Counted from the first letter of the stretch, positions 8,275 through 17,286 are shown. The stretch: DNA of 34,498 bases from an uncultured Elioraea sp. (GCA_937928775.1 CALFVI010000044.1:1-34498); one strand, 5' to 3'. Notes: generated from the sequence alone by a model not told the origin. Numbers and translations are program-made.

Positions 8275-9350
8275 GCGCGGGCGCGGGGGGGTCGACTTGG
8301 GCGGGCGACGAGCAGGCCGATGAGGCCGAGCAGGCCCACCGCGAAGCTTGCGACGGCTGCCGGTTCCGGCACGGTGGCCACAGGAAGGTCGGGAGAGAGG
8401 TTGGGCCGAGCCGGCGAGGAAGGATCGGTGATCACCACCGGGCCACTGATGGGGACCGTTCCCGTTCCGGGTTCCGGCGGGAGCATGGGCAGTGGGGGCG
8501 CTGGCGGCCTTTGGGTCGAGTCCAGAGCATCGGGAGGCGTGCTGCCGGCGGGAGCGGACCCTGTTCCCCCGCTTGCCGGGTCTGATCCCGGTGGAAGCTG
8601 GGGCTGCGGCATGGGCCGGGCTTCGGCGTTTGCCGGTGGGCTGACCACCGCGGCCGGACCTTCCCTGGCCGAACGGTCGTCCGGAGACTGGTCCGTCGGC
8701 AAGGCGACGAAGGGACGCGCCGCGGGACCGGACAGGGCGCCTGGTTGCGCACCTCCTCCGAGGAAGGCTCCGCCGGCGAGACCGCCGCCGGACGGCGTGA
8801 GATTCCTGCGTGGCGGCGGTGCGGAAGACGCGGCTTGCGCCTCGCCGGATGGATGCGCGATCTCCCCCTCGCCCCTGAGCGCGCTCAGCATATGCTCGAG
8901 AAACTGGGCCAGTGGGCCGGGTCCGAACAGATCGCGCAGCAGGGGATCGGACAGCACGGTCTCCAGCACCGCTTCGCCGATGCCTTCAGGGGGGAGGGCG
9001 AGGTCGCGGACGAATGGCGAATCCTCGGGCCACAAGGCGGTGGGCCGACCCGAACCGAAGCGCTGAGGGTCCTGATCGAGCGCGATCGGCGGCGGATCGA
9101 AGGCCTGTTGGGACGCTCCCTCCGCTTCTCCCACGATGGCGCTGAATGGGAAATCTTCGAACAGGGAGAACGGGGCCGCTCCGGCCGGAACACCGTCCGA
9201 ACTGTGGCGATGACCTCGGGCCTCGAAGGTGAAAGCCGAACGGTTCTGCGGCATCGAGCCCTCTGCCGCAGGCCACGACACGGGTCCCAACAGGCCCCCA
9301 TCGATTGCCATGGCGGTCGTCGCAGCGACCGCCAGCACCCCCCAGCGCAC
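8271..9350 (-). CDS. Proline-rich exported protein with PEP-CTERM sorting tail
   Basis: 359 residues. The first 16 residues form a short hydrophobic stretch (WGVLAVAATTAMA) that can act as a signal peptide. The middle is low complexity, rich in Pro, Gly, Ala and Ser, with no catalytic domain I recognise. The last 33 residues give the strongest evidence: VPEP, then a hydrophobic helix (VGLLGLIGLLVA), then a basic end [10 protein letters not shown]. This is the three-part PEP-CTERM signal processed by exosortase in bacteria with extracellular polysaccharide systems. No exosortase gene is in the window. The start is a GTG with GAGGAAAGG directly before it. A TTGACC at 9410-9415 on this strand could be a -35 box, but the matching -10 is poor. 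Function unknown; a surface or matrix role is inference. Confidence 0.75.
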   Translation of the reverse strand: MRWGVLAVAATTAMAIDGGLLGPVSWPAAEGSMPQNRSAFTFEARGHRHSSDGVPAGAAPFSLFEDFPFSAIVGEAEGASQQAFDPPPIALDQDPQRFGSGRPTALWPEDSPFVRDLALPPEGIGEAVLETVLSDPLLRDLFGPGPLAQFLEHMLSALRGEGEIAHPSGEAQAASSAPPPRRNLTPSGGGLAGGAFLGGGAQPGALSGPAARPFVALPTDQSPDDRSAREGPAAVVSPPANAEARPMPQPQLPPGSDPASGGTGSAPAGSTPPDALDSTQRPPAPPLPMLPPEPGTGTVPISGPVVITDPSSPARPNLSPDLPVATVPEPAAVASFAVGLLGLIGLLVARPSRPPRARA

Positions 9351-9487
9351 CCTTTCCTCGAACCTTGCCCCGCATCAACGCGCGCGCATGATCGCAGAAT
9401 TGGGACGACGGTCAAATCGTTTCCTTCGATCGCGTGACAGATCAGAGTCGCGATGACGGGGTGCTGACGACGGTCGGGCGGTAGGGC

Positions 9488-10288
9488 TCAGTCGCGCTGC
9501 GCTGCGATCAGGAATTCCACGTTGCCCTCCCGGCCAGGGATCGGCGATGGGATCACGCCGAGCACGCGCCATCCAGGAAGCCCTGCCCACCAGCAGGCGA
9601 TGCGCTCGCACACCTGCCGCCGCGCTGCCTCGCTGCGCACCACCCCACCCTTGCCCACCGCTTCGGGCCCCACTTCGAACTGGGGCTTGATCAGCGCCAC
9701 CGCCCAGGCCGAGGGCGCACAGAGGGCCAGCGGCGCGGGCAGCACGGTCGCCAGCCCGATGAAGGAGACGTCGCAGACCAAGGCATCGATCGCCTCGCCG
9801 ATCTGTTCGGCCGTGAGAAAGCGGGCGTTGGTGCGATCGTGCACGACGACGCGCGGGTCCTGACGCAGTTTCCAGGCGAGCTGGCCGTGGCCGACATCGA
9901 CCGCGTGCACGCGGGCTGCCCCGCGCGAGAGGAGCACGTCGGTGAAGCCACCCGTGGAGGCGCCGATGTCGAGACAAACCCTGGCCTTGGGGGACAGGCC
10001 GAAGGCGTCGAGGGCGGCGGCGAGCTTGACCCCGCCGCGGCTGACCCAAGGGTGGTCCTGCCCGCGCAGCTCGAGCGGCAGGTCGGCGGGGATGGGCATG
10101 CCCGGCTTGTCAAGCCGCCTTTCGCCGGAAAAGACCTGGCCCGCCAAGATCAGCGCCTGGGCGCGGGCGCGGCTCTCCGCAAGCCCCCGTTCGACCATGG
10201 CCTGGTCGAGCCTGAGCCGCCCGCGGCCCGAGCCGCGTGCGGCGGTCCCTGCTCGCGCCTCGCTTGCCGCGCGCTCGCCCCGGCTCAC
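9488..10288 (-). CDS. tlyA: TlyA-family rRNA 2'-O-methyltransferase
   Basis: 266 residues. TlyA proteins 2'-O-methylate ribosomal RNA and are sometimes annotated as hemolysins. After a short basic N-terminus there is an S4 RNA-binding domain (about 24-85: [19 protein letters not shown], then [12 protein letters not shown]). The FtsJ-like Rossmann methyltransferase follows, with the SAM-binding loop [15 protein letters not shown] (about 105-119). Candidates for the K-D-K-E catalytic tetrad are the Lys in RGGVKL, the Asp in CDVSF, the Lys in LIKPQFE and the Glu in NVEFL. The start overlaps the dxs stop by 4 bp, making it the last gene of the xseB-ispA-dxs-tlyA operon. This order is frequent across proteobacteria. 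Confidence 0.9.
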   Translation of the reverse strand: MSRGERAASEARAGTAARGSGRGRLRLDQAMVERGLAESRARAQALILAGQVFSGERRLDKPGMPIPADLPLELRGQDHPWVSRGGVKLAAALDAFGLSPKARVCLDIGASTGGFTDVLLSRGAARVHAVDVGHGQLAWKLRQDPRVVVHDRTNARFLTAEQIGEAIDALVCDVSFIGLATVLPAPLALCAPSAWAVALIKPQFEVGPEAVGKGGVVRSEAARRQVCERIACWWAGLPGWRVLGVIPSPIPGREGNVEFLIAAQRD

Positions 10289-12219
10289 GCGCGGGCGGGC
10301 TGGGCGGCCACTTCGCGCCCAAGCGCGGCAAGGGCAGTGGCGACGATGTGCCGAGCGTTCAGCCCGGCCTTCTCGTACTGCGCTTGGGGCTTGTCGTGGT
10401 CGATGAAGAGATCCGGCAGCACCATCGGCCGAACCCGCAGCCCGGTCTCGAGCAGCCCAGCGTGCGCGAGTTCGTGCAGGACGAAGGAGCCGAAGCCACC
10501 GATTGCGCCCTCCTCGATCGTGATCAGCACCTCATGTTCGCGGGCAAGGCGATGGATCAGCGCGCGATCGAGCGGCTTGGCAAAGCGCGCGTCCGCCACC
10601 GTGGTGGAAAGCCCCCGCGCGGCGAGCTCGTCCGCCGCCTTTAGACACTCCTGCAGGCGCGCACCATAGGAGAGGATCGCGACCGTAGTGCCCTCGCGGA
10701 TGATCCGCCCCTTGCCGATGGGCAGGACCTGGCCGCGTTCGGGCAGCGGCACGCCAACCCCCTCCCCGCGCGGATAGCGGAACGCGATCGGGCCCGCATC
10801 ATGCGCCGCAGCGGTCGCCACCATGTGCATGAGCTCTGCCTCATCCGCCGCCGCCATCAAAACCATGTTCGGCACGCAGCCCAAATAGGCGATGTCGAAC
10901 GAACCGGCATGGGTCGCGCCATCCGCGCCCACCAGGCCGGCGCGGTCGATAGCGAAGCGCACGGGCAGGTTCTGCAGCGCGACATCGTGCACCACCTGGT
11001 CGTAGGCTCGCTGCAAAAAGGTGGAGTAGATGGCGGCGAAAGGCTTCAGCCCCTCGCAGGCCATGCCTGCGGCGAAAGTGACGGCGTGCTGTTCCGCGAT
11101 GCCGACGTCGAAGGTGCGGTGCGGAAAACGTTTCTGGAACAGATCAAGCCCGGTGCCGGAGGGCATCGCCGCCGTGATGGCGACAATCGCGGGGTCGGCC
11201 TCCGCTTCCGCGATCAGCGCGTTGGCGAATACTTTGGTGTAGGAGGGGGGGCCGGCAGCCGGCTTCGCCTGTTCGCCGGTGATGACGTTGAAGGTGGACA
11301 CACCGTGATACTTGTCCGCCGCCTTCTCCGCCGGCGGGTAGCCCTTGCCCTTCTGGGTGACGACATGGACGAGGATGGGCCCGACAGCATCCTCCGCCTC
11401 GCGCACGTTGCGCAGCACGGGCAGCAGGTGGTCGAGATTGTGCCCATCGATCGGGCCCACGTAATAGAAGCCCATCAGTTCGAACAGCGTGCCGCCAGTC
11501 AGAATCGACTTCGCAATCTCCTCAGCGCGCTTAGCAGTGCGTTCGAAGGAGCGGGGGAAGCGCTTCGCCAAGCGTGCGGCGACCTCGCGCAGCCCCGTAT
11601 ACGAGCGGCCCGAGAGGATGCGCGAGAGATAGGCGCTCATCGCCCCGACTGGGGGCGCGATCGACATGTCGTTGTCGTTGAGGATGACGATCAGGCGCGA
11701 CTTCATTGCGCCCGCGTTATTCATCGCCTCGTAGGCCATGCCGGCGCTCATCGCGCCGTCGCCGATGACGCAGACCACGTGGCGCGTCTCGCCCTTAAGG
11801 TCGCGGGCCACCGCCATGCCGAGCCCGGCCGAGATCGAGGTGGAGGAATGCGCGGTGCCGAAAGCGTCGTATTCGCTTTCAGATCGGCGCACGAAGCCCG
11901 ACAGGCCGCCGCCCTGGCGCAGGGTGCGGATCCGGTCGCGCCGTCCGGTGAGGATCTTATGCGGATAAGTCTGATGCCCAACGTCCCAAATCAGTCGGTC
12001 GTGCGGCGTGTCGAAGACGTGGTGCAGGGCGACGGTGAGTTCGACCACCCCAAGCGAGGCGCCGAGATGCCCGCCGGTGATGGAGACCGCCTCGATGGTC
12101 TCGCGGCGCAGCTCATCGGCCAGCTGTTTCAGCTGCTCAGTCGAGAAGTTGCGCAGGTCGGCCGGGTAGCGCACCCGGTCCAGCAGCGGCTTCGGGGAGC
12201 CAGGGGTCATCGTCGTCAT
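10285..12219 (-). CDS. dxs: 1-deoxy-D-xylulose-5-phosphate synthase
   Basis: 644 residues, full length. Condenses pyruvate with glyceraldehyde 3-phosphate; it is the thiamine-diphosphate-dependent first step of the MEP isoprenoid pathway. The TPP/Mg motif is [18 protein letters not shown] (about 154-171), followed by ILNDNDMSI. The transketolase central domain carries the catalytic Glu in [16 protein letters not shown]. The N-terminal [19 protein letters not shown] and [16 protein letters not shown] stretches are classic Dxs. It starts at an ATG that overlaps the ispA stop by 4 bp and ends overlapping tlyA by 4 bp, so translation is probably coupled. No inactivating change is visible. Confidence 0.97.
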   Translation of the reverse strand: MTTMTPGSPKPLLDRVRYPADLRNFSTEQLKQLADELRRETIEAVSITGGHLGASLGVVELTVALHHVFDTPHDRLIWDVGHQTYPHKILTGRRDRIRTLRQGGGLSGFVRRSESEYDAFGTAHSSTSISAGLGMAVARDLKGETRHVVCVIGDGAMSAGMAYEAMNNAGAMKSRLIVILNDNDMSIAPPVGAMSAYLSRILSGRSYTGLREVAARLAKRFPRSFERTAKRAEEIAKSILTGGTLFELMGFYYVGPIDGHNLDHLLPVLRNVREAEDAVGPILVHVVTQKGKGYPPAEKAADKYHGVSTFNVITGEQAKPAAGPPSYTKVFANALIAEAEADPAIVAITAAMPSGTGLDLFQKRFPHRTFDVGIAEQHAVTFAAGMACEGLKPFAAIYSTFLQRAYDQVVHDVALQNLPVRFAIDRAGLVGADGATHAGSFDIAYLGCVPNMVLMAAADEAELMHMVATAAAHDAGPIAFRYPRGEGVGVPLPERGQVLPIGKGRIIREGTTVAILSYGARLQECLKAADELAARGLSTTVADARFAKPLDRALIHRLAREHEVLITIEEGAIGGFGSFVLHELAHAGLLETGLRVRPMVLPDLFIDHDKPQAQYEKAGLNARHIVATALAALGREVAAQPARA

Positions 12220-13124
12220 GCCTTGCGCGAGATCACAAACTCGACGAGTTCGCGCAGCAGGTCTGCGCGCTCATCGAAGGTGTCGAGATGGCCGATCGCC
12301 TGGTCGGCGAGGAAGCGCATGTGGGCGCGCGCGCGGTCGAGCCCCATCAGCGACACCAAAGTCGCCTTGCCGGCGGCCTCGTCCTTGCCGGGTGTTTTGC
12401 CGATCTCCTCCCGCGTCCCGGTCGCGTCGAGGATGTCGTCGGCGATCTGGAAGGCGAGACCCAGGTCGCGCCCGTAGTGCGAGAGAGCGAGGAACTGCGG
12501 CCTGGGCGCCTTGGCGAGCATCGCACCTGCTTCGCAGCACCAGGTAATCAGCCGCCCCGTTTTGAGAAGCTGCAGCCTGGTGACCTCATGTTCGTTCAGC
12601 CTCGCCTCCTGCGCCATGAGGTCGATCATTTGCCCGCCCGCCATGCCGCGCGCTCCGGCGGCCTGGGCCAGGGAATGCACGAGGAGGGCACGCACCGCGG
12701 GGTCGGAGTGCGTGTCATCGTCGGCCAGAACCTCGAAGGCAAGAGCCTGCAGCGCGTCGCCGGCCAGGATCGCCGTTGCCTCGTCGAAAGCGCGGTGCGT
12801 CGAGGGTTTGCCGCGCCGGACATCGTCGTCGTCCATCGCCGGCAGGTCGTCGTGCACCAGCGAATAGGCGTGCAGCATTTCGACCGCCGCGGCGGCGCGC
12901 AGGGCCGCCCGGCGGGCGACGTTGAACAGGCGCGAGGTTTCGAGGACGAGGAAGGCACGGATCCGCTTGCCGCCGCCAAGGGTGGCGTAGCGCATCGCCT
13001 CGTACAGCCGCGCCTGAGCGTCCTCGCCCTTCGGCAACAGCCGCTCCAAGGTCGCCTCAACCTGGGCGGCGGCATCGGCGAGGGCCGCCCCCAGCCTGCC
13101 ATGAATGACGGCAAGCGCGCTCAT
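12216..13124 (-). CDS. ispA: Farnesyl diphosphate synthase (polyprenyl synthetase family)
   Basis: 302 residues. Joins isopentenyl diphosphate to allylic diphosphates to make geranyl and farnesyl diphosphate, directly downstream of Dxs chemistry. The first Asp-rich motif is [20 protein letters not shown] (about 91-110), with the insertion typical of bacterial FPP synthases. The second is [24 protein letters not shown] near residue 50 binds IPP diphosphate. It overlaps xseB upstream and dxs downstream by 4 bp each. The chain-length call rests on the bacterial short-chain pattern and the operon; geranylgeranyl specificity is a less likely alternative. Confidence 0.93.
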   Translation of the reverse strand: MSALAVIHGRLGAALADAAAQVEATLERLLPKGEDAQARLYEAMRYATLGGGKRIRAFLVLETSRLFNVARRAALRAAAAVEMLHAYSLVHDDLPAMDDDDVRRGKPSTHRAFDEATAILAGDALQALAFEVLADDDTHSDPAVRALLVHSLAQAAGARGMAGGQMIDLMAQEARLNEHEVTRLQLLKTGRLITWCCEAGAMLAKAPRPQFLALSHYGRDLGLAFQIADDILDATGTREEIGKTPGKDEAAGKATLVSLMGLDRARAHMRFLADQAIGHLDTFDERADLLRELVEFVISRKA

Positions 13125-13372
13125 CGCGGCGCGAAGGGTTCGACTGCCAACGCCTCCCCAGCGCGCTCGACGATCCGGCTCACCTTCGCCTCGGCTTCGG
13201 CCAGTTTCGCCGCGCAGTGGCGACGCAGAGCATCACCCCTCTCATAGGCGGCGATGGCCGCTTCCAGCGTGCCGCGCCCCTCCTCCAGCTGGCGTACGAT
13301 CCGCTCCAGCTCCTCAAGCGCCGCCTCGAAACTCAGGCTCGCAACCTCAGCGACCGTCTGGTCGTTGGCCAT
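13121..13372 (-). CDS. xseB: Exodeoxyribonuclease VII small subunit
   Basis: 83 residues. XseB binds XseA to form exonuclease VII, which degrades single-stranded DNA. The family pattern is clear: SFEAALEELERIVRQLEEG (about 14-32), then LEAAIAAYERGDALRRHC, a helical hairpin. The ATG at 13372 is preferred because GGGAGCAGGAC lies immediately upstream; an ATG 15 bp further up is the alternative. It is coupled to ispA by a 4-bp overlap. The large subunit xseA lies at the right edge of this window, over 20 kb away, so the two subunits are made from separate loci, as is common. Confidence 0.93.
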   Translation of the reverse strand: MANDQTVAEVASLSFEAALEELERIVRQLEEGRGTLEAAIAAYERGDALRRHCAAKLAEAEAKVSRIVERAGEALAVEPFAPR

Positions 13373-13400
13373 GTCCTGCTCCCACATTCACCCCCGGACC

Positions 13401-14141
13401 TTACCGGCCGGCGGGAGTTCTGGCCAGAAGCGCAGCGAGGGCGGGGGAGAGGCCAAGGCTCGCCCTCGGCGCGGCGGCTGGTGCGGAAGGCGGGCGGGAG
13501 AGACCGAGCGCGACCAGCGCCTCAGCCACCTTCACCCCTGCCGCAATGCCGTCGATCAGCGGAACGGGCGTGCCGCCCGTAAAGCGAGGCCCAAGGCCAG
13601 AGAAGGCAGCCCCGGCGAGGACCACGCTCTCCGCCCCACCGCCGGCGAGACGGCGCGCCGCCTGCACCACCTTGGCGCAAACCCCGTCCGGGTCGGTGGA
13701 GACCTCCGCCGGCGTGGCATCGATCAGGGCGATCCCCGCGAGCCTCGCGCCGAGGCCATGGCCCTCGACCAGCTCCCGATACATCGCGGCCGAGGAGAAG
13801 GAGACGAGGCCGAAGCGGCTGCCGAGCGCGCAGGCGACCAGGCAGGCCGCCTCGGTCATGCCGACCACGGGCACGCGAAGGAGGTCACGGGCAGCCGCAA
13901 GCCCGGTGTCGAAGGAGACGGCGAGCAGGGCAGCGTCGCAGCCCTCGGCGTGCTCGGCGAGAAGATCGAGCACCGCATGGGCGGCGATCGCGTTCTCTGC
14001 CCGGTTCGCAATCACGGCTGGGCCGAAACGGGCGGTGGCGGGAAGGATTTCCGTGCCGGGCGCAGCCACACGCCGCGCCGCGGCGGCGCAGGCCTCGGTG
14101 ATCGCGCCCGTGGTGTTGGCATTGACGAGGAGGAGTCGCAC
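13401..14141 (-). CDS. Asp/Glu/hydantoin racemase-like protein lacking both usual catalytic cysteines
   Basis: 246 residues, normal for the Asp/Glu/hydantoin racemase superfamily, whose two-domain members usually use two cysteines as acid/base. The N-terminus LLLVNANTTGAITEA is the typical substrate-phosphate loop. Where family members have the first cysteine (I-A-C-F-x-D-x-G-L) this protein reads LLAVSFDTGLAAAR. Where the second is expected (VLGCAGM-like) it reads VVLAGAAFSGLG. Both cysteines therefore appear replaced. Classical racemisation is unlikely; a decarboxylase, isomerase or non-catalytic role is possible. GTG 14141 is chosen because homology begins there, 7 bp after the stop of the CYTH gene; the frame is open upstream into that gene. 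xseB begins 28 bp downstream, so all are likely one transcript. Confidence 0.75.
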   Translation of the reverse strand: MRLLLVNANTTGAITEACAAAARRVAAPGTEILPATARFGPAVIANRAENAIAAHAVLDLLAEHAEGCDAALLAVSFDTGLAAARDLLRVPVVGMTEAACLVACALGSRFGLVSFSSAAMYRELVEGHGLGARLAGIALIDATPAEVSTDPDGVCAKVVQAARRLAGGGAESVVLAGAAFSGLGPRFTGGTPVPLIDGIAAGVKVAEALVALGLSRPPSAPAAAPRASLGLSPALAALLARTPAGR

Positions 14142-14148
14142 CGATCGG

Positions 14149-14832
14149 TCAGAGCCCGTTGGCGGCGCGACGCGCCTCGAAGCGGGCGCGCTTGGAAGGG
14201 GCGGGGCGGGGTGGGATGCCGGCCCGCCAGAACAGATCGGCAAGCCAGGCCTGTGCCCGCTCGGCCTGGCCATCGCTCGCAAGTTCGAGCTCGATCTCGA
14301 GGTCAGTCGTCTCGTCGTCGAAGGCCGTGCGGTGAAGAGCGATCACGGCAGACACCCCCGGCGGCAGGACGAGGGGGATCTCCGCCCTCTCGTTGCGGAA
14401 CGCGCCACGCGGCAGAAGGGGCGCGCCAGCGGCGGCCTTCTCGATCGCGCGGGCAAGCGCGAGCGCGACTGCGGGCGGGCGCGCCCGCGCAAGCAAAGGA
14501 AGGGGGTCGGCGTTGCCGGATTGGAGGTGGCGGGCGAGATATGGCGGCAACACCCGTTCCGCTTCGTACCGCCGCGTCGGAGCCGGCGCGGCGTCCAGGG
14601 GGGAACCCTTGGCGGTCAGGGTCCAGAGGCCCGCTTCCTCGCGCAGGCGAAGCGAGTAGCCAGCGCGCGCCACGGCGCCGTCGGCGGTGTCGAAGAACAG
14701 GTTGCGCTGCGCGAGATGGCGTTTCGGCGGCGGCAACAGCGCCTCGAGGGCGGAGCGTTCAGCTTCGGAAGCAAGCAGGAACTTGAATTCGCGTTCGATG
14801 CCGTCGCGAGGCATGCGAGGGTTCGAAGCCAT
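14149..14832 (-). CDS. CYTH domain protein (triphosphate tunnel metalloenzyme)
   Basis: 227 residues. CYTH proteins fold into a beta-barrel tunnel that binds triphosphates with metal ions; bacterial members are often inorganic triphosphatases. The defining E-x-E-x-K motif is EREFK near residue 14. Other tunnel elements are the R-x-LFFDTADG-like strand (QRNLFFDTADG), the Arg/Lys-rich strands SLRLREE and LTAKG, and the acidic strand DLEIELELASDG. The CHAD domain that often follows CYTH is absent. The ATG at 14832 is chosen from family homology; a longer frame to 14985 contains no conserved sequence. It appears to be the first gene of the racemase-xseB-ispA-dxs-tlyA operon, with a candidate promoter just upstream. 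Substrate is not predictable. Confidence 0.82.
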   Translation of the reverse strand: MASNPRMPRDGIEREFKFLLASEAERSALEALLPPPKRHLAQRNLFFDTADGAVARAGYSLRLREEAGLWTLTAKGSPLDAAPAPTRRYEAERVLPPYLARHLQSGNADPLPLLARARPPAVALALARAIEKAAAGAPLLPRGAFRNERAEIPLVLPPGVSAVIALHRTAFDDETTDLEIELELASDGQAERAQAWLADLFWRAGIPPRPAPSKRARFEARRAANGL

Positions 14833-14851
14833 GTGCGCCTGAGGTGTCGGC

Positions 14852-14881
14852 GTTACAGCACGGTGACAGTGAAGCGAGCAA
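14852..14881 (-). promoter_or_regulatory. Candidate sigma-70-type promoter for the CYTH-to-tlyA operon
   Basis: On the minus strand TTGCTC and TGTAAC are 18 bp apart, 20 bp before the ATG at 14832. The site lies in the 216-bp gap after the HD-like gene, the only sizeable gap ahead of this gene cluster. Confidence 0.4.
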
Positions 14882-15048
14882 GCGGGAACGCTGACACCGG
14901 CGCCTCCGGCCGTTGCGGGGCCGGGGACGGGACTGACGTCGGGCGCGATGCCGTGGCTCGGATGGCCGCATTCGCCCTCCTGCACGTCGTGATAGGGCCG
15001 CTACGGCCGGCGTCGCGGCGGAGGTCGCACGGCCGCGCCGGCGGGGCG

Positions 15049-15666
15049 TCAGGCCTCCGCCGCGAGCCGCGCCAGCCCCTCGCGGTAGGCCGCCTGGAAT
15101 CCGGTCTCCAGCGTGGCCGACACGCCGCAGCAATTGGCGGCGACGCGCCCTGCCCAGCCGAAATGTTCCACCTTCTGCCCGTGCGTCCAGCGCTCCGGCG
15201 CATCCGCAATCAGCCCGCGCAGCTGCGAGGTGAGGTCGGCCAGCGTGATCATGGCGGCGCCCCGGGTGGCGAAGCGCACCGAACGGATGCGGATGTCCCT
15301 CCGCAGCGGCTCGGGAATACGGGCGTTTGGCGTCAGCTCCGCCACCATGGCTGCGACCTGCCAGCCGAACCGGTCGGCGAGTTCGCGCGCCGTAACGCGG
15401 CGGCGGGCGGTGAGCCTGTTCTCGACCGCCTCGTGCAGCCAGCCGGCGGCAAGCACCTCATCGTCCGCCCTCGCCTCGAGCAATAGCTCGACCACCTCCT
15501 CGAGGTGGGTGACGAAAGCGCGCCCTTTCTGCCCCTCGCGGGCAAACCCCGCATGCAGGTCGCGGGCAAAAGCCTCGGCGCGAACGACGAGGTCGTCTGC
15601 TGGTGCGGATCCGGGCGCGCTGTGCGAGGGCCCTCGTCCCGTGCCCTCGACCCCCTCGTCAGCCAT
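15049..15666 (-). CDS. HD-domain phosphohydrolase-like protein with altered metal motif
   Basis: 205 residues. The layout resembles small RelA/SpoT-type HD hydrolases (MESH1-like): a His in THLEEVVELLLEA, a helix with AAGWLHEAVEN, then TARELADRFGWQVAAMVAELT and ITLADLTSQLRGL. In active members the second element reads L-H-D-x-V-E-D and the last is K-x-A-D-x-x-x-N-L. Here HD has become HE, ED has become EN, and the Lys and Asn of the last motif are missing. Loss or change of (p)ppGpp hydrolysis is therefore plausible. It starts 25 bp after the rho stop, so it is probably co-transcribed with rho. The start is ATG 15666, with a weak ribosome site. Confidence 0.6.
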   Translation of the reverse strand: MADEGVEGTGRGPSHSAPGSAPADDLVVRAEAFARDLHAGFAREGQKGRAFVTHLEEVVELLLEARADDEVLAAGWLHEAVENRLTARRRVTARELADRFGWQVAAMVAELTPNARIPEPLRRDIRIRSVRFATRGAAMITLADLTSQLRGLIADAPERWTHGQKVEHFGWAGRVAANCCGVSATLETGFQAAYREGLARLAAEA

Positions 15667-15691
15667 AGCGGCGGACGGCTGCGGCGGTGGC

Positions 15692-16978
15692 TTAGGTGTT
15701 CATCGCGTCGAAGAACTCCTGGTTGGTCTTGGAATACTTCAGCTTGTCGAGCAGGAAATCCATGGCATCCTGCGGGCCCATCGGCATCAGGATCCGGCGC
15801 AGCACCCACATCTTGGCCAGCGTGCCGCGATCGACCAGAAGCTCCTCCTTGCGCGTGCCCGATTTCGTGATGTCGATCGCGGGGAAGGTGCGCTTGTCGG
15901 AGAGTTTCCGATCGAGAACGATCTCCGAGTTGCCGGTGCCCTTGAACTCCTCGAAGATCACCTCGTCCATCCGCGAGCCGGTGTCGATCAGCGCGGTCGC
16001 GATAATCGTCAGCGACCCCCCCTCCTCGATGTTGCGCGCGGCGCCGAAGAAACGCTTCGGCCGCTGCAGAGCGTTCGCGTCTACGCCGCCCGTCAGCACC
16101 TTGCCCGACGAGGGCACGACCGTATTGTAGGCGCGCGCGAGCCGGGTGATGGAGTCGAGCAGGATGACGACGTCCTTCTTGTGCTCGACGAGGCGCTTGG
16201 CTTTCTCGATCACCATCTCCGCCACCTGCACGTGGCGCGTGGCGGGCTCGTCGAAGGTGGAGGAGATGACCTCGCCGCGCACGGTGCGCGCCATGTCGGT
16301 CACCTCCTCGGGTCGTTCGTCGATCAGCAGCACGATCAGGTAAACCTCGGGATGATTGTGCGCGATCGAGTTGGCGATGTTCTGCAGCATCACCGTCTTG
16401 CCCGTGCGCGGCGGGGCGACGATGAGGCCACGCTGGCCTTTGCCGATTGGGCAGATCAGGTCGAGCACGCGCGGCGTGTAATCCTTCTGCACGCCTTTCT
16501 GCACGCCCTCCCTCGCCCCACCCCGGTCTTCGATCTCCATCTTCAGCCGCTTGTCGGGATAGAGCGGGGTGAGGTTGTCGAAGTTGATGCGGTGGCGAAC
16601 CGCTTCGGGCGGTTCGAAGTTGATCGCATTGACCTTGGTCAGCGCGAAGTAGCGCTCGCCGTCCTTGGGCGCGCGGATCTGCCCCTCCACTGTATCGCCG
16701 GTGCGCAGGCCGAAGCGACGCACCTGGGCCGGTGAGACGTAGATGTCGTCCGGGCCCGGCAAATAGTTCGCCTGCGGCGAGCGGAGGAAGCCGAACCCGT
16801 CGGGCAGGATTTCGAGTACGCCGTCGCCGTAGATCGCCTGGTCGTTGTCGGCGAGCGTCTTGAGGATGGCGAACATCATGTCCTGCTTGCGCAGGGTGGA
16901 GGCGTTTTCGATGTTGAGGGACTCGGCGAAGGCGAGGAGGTCTGCGGGAGACTTGGCCTTCAGTTCGGCGAGATGCAT
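15692..16978 (-). CDS. rho: Transcription termination factor Rho
   Basis: 428 residues, full length. Hexameric RNA helicase that ends transcription. It has the N-terminal Rho domain ([16 protein letters not shown]) and the cold-shock-like primary RNA-binding domain ([25 protein letters not shown]). In the ATPase domain, Walker A is APPRTGKT, Walker B is [16 protein letters not shown] and the Q-loop is [15 protein letters not shown]. The ATG at 16978 matches the known N-terminus; the open frame upstream is not conserved. Between the RNA-binding and ATPase domains the residues GVQK occur twice in tandem (16484-16507). A leader of about 220 bases with a strong hairpin precedes the gene. Rho genes elsewhere are autoregulated through their leaders. 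Confidence 0.97.
   Translation of the reverse strand: MHLAELKAKSPADLLAFAESLNIENASTLRKQDMMFAILKTLADNDQAIYGDGVLEILPDGFGFLRSPQANYLPGPDDIYVSPAQVRRFGLRTGDTVEGQIRAPKDGERYFALTKVNAINFEPPEAVRHRINFDNLTPLYPDKRLKMEIEDRGGAREGVQKGVQKDYTPRVLDLICPIGKGQRGLIVAPPRTGKTVMLQNIANSIAHNHPEVYLIVLLIDERPEEVTDMARTVRGEVISSTFDEPATRHVQVAEMVIEKAKRLVEHKKDVVILLDSITRLARAYNTVVPSSGKVLTGGVDANALQRPKRFFGAARNIEEGGSLTIIATALIDTGSRMDEVIFEEFKGTGNSEIVLDRKLSDKRTFPAIDITKSGTRKEELLVDRGTLAKMWVLRRILMPMGPQDAMDFLLDKLKYSKTNQEFFDAMNT
16484..16507. repeat. Tandem 12-bp duplication within rho
   Basis: CTTCTGCACGCC is followed at once by TTTCTGCACGCC, differing by one base. On the coding strand it duplicates the codons for GVQK and keeps frame. It lies in the linker before [19 protein letters not shown]. 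Confidence 0.9.
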
Positions 16979-17117
16979 GGGAGGCCTTCGGTGTTTCATG
17001 CCGGCGCGGAGAGGAACGCGCCGCGACACGTCACTTGCGGGGTATGGCCCGCAAAACCGGTCAGGGGTTCAGCCGCCGCGGCGCCACAACCGCACGCACC
17101 ACCGCTCACCGGGCCCG

Positions 17118-17144
17118 CGGCCCCGGCCTTTGGCCCGGGGGCCG
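17118..17144 (-). terminator. GC-rich hairpin in the rho leader / downstream of hemJ
   Basis: CGGCCCCGG and its near complement CCCGGGGGCCG flank a short loop containing TTT; almost every base pairs, with one or two bulges. No U-run follows on the minus strand, so an intrinsic terminator is not certain. It could instead be a leader structure involved in rho control. Confidence 0.45.
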
Positions 17145-17201
17145 TCGCTACCCCGACTGCGGTCCATGTCAGCGCAAGGATGTGCGCCCGAGGGCGTAAG
17201 A

Positions 17202-17230
17202 ACGCTAAACGGCTCCCCGCGCCCGGTCAA
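17202..17230 (-). promoter_or_regulatory. Candidate sigma-70-type promoter for rho
   Basis: On the minus strand TTGACC and TAGCGT are separated by exactly 17 bp. Transcription would start near 17195 and give a leader of about 217 bases to rho. Confidence 0.5.
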
Positions 17231-17286
17231 TCTAGAGGTTGGGCGGCGGCAGCCTCGTGTCAAGCGCGATCGCCGGCCCGCCGCGG

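Larger units (their letters stand above)
16979..17286 (-). promoter_or_regulatory. Intergenic region hemJ-rho: rho promoter and 5' leader
   Basis: This 308-base stretch between the hemJ stop and the rho start contains no open frame with family homology. It holds a candidate promoter (17202-17230) and a strong hairpin (17118-17144). Between the hairpin and the rho ATG the leader strand has no obvious peptide. The region could carry rho autoregulation as well as hemJ 3' end formation. Confidence 0.5.

Noticed and set aside
10801-12477. Plus-strand open frame of 558 codons
   Set aside because: Antisense to dxs and ispA, both unmistakable; no recognisable domain in the antisense product.
14833-15048. 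Possible small gene between the HD and CYTH genes
   Set aside because: Open frames here have no ribosome site or family similarity; only a candidate promoter is visible.
13105-15486. Open frame of nearly 800 codons on the plus strand
   Set aside because: Antisense to xseB, the racemase-like, CYTH and HD genes. Its translation is low-complexity Arg/Ala/Gly sequence without motifs, a normal artefact of high GC.
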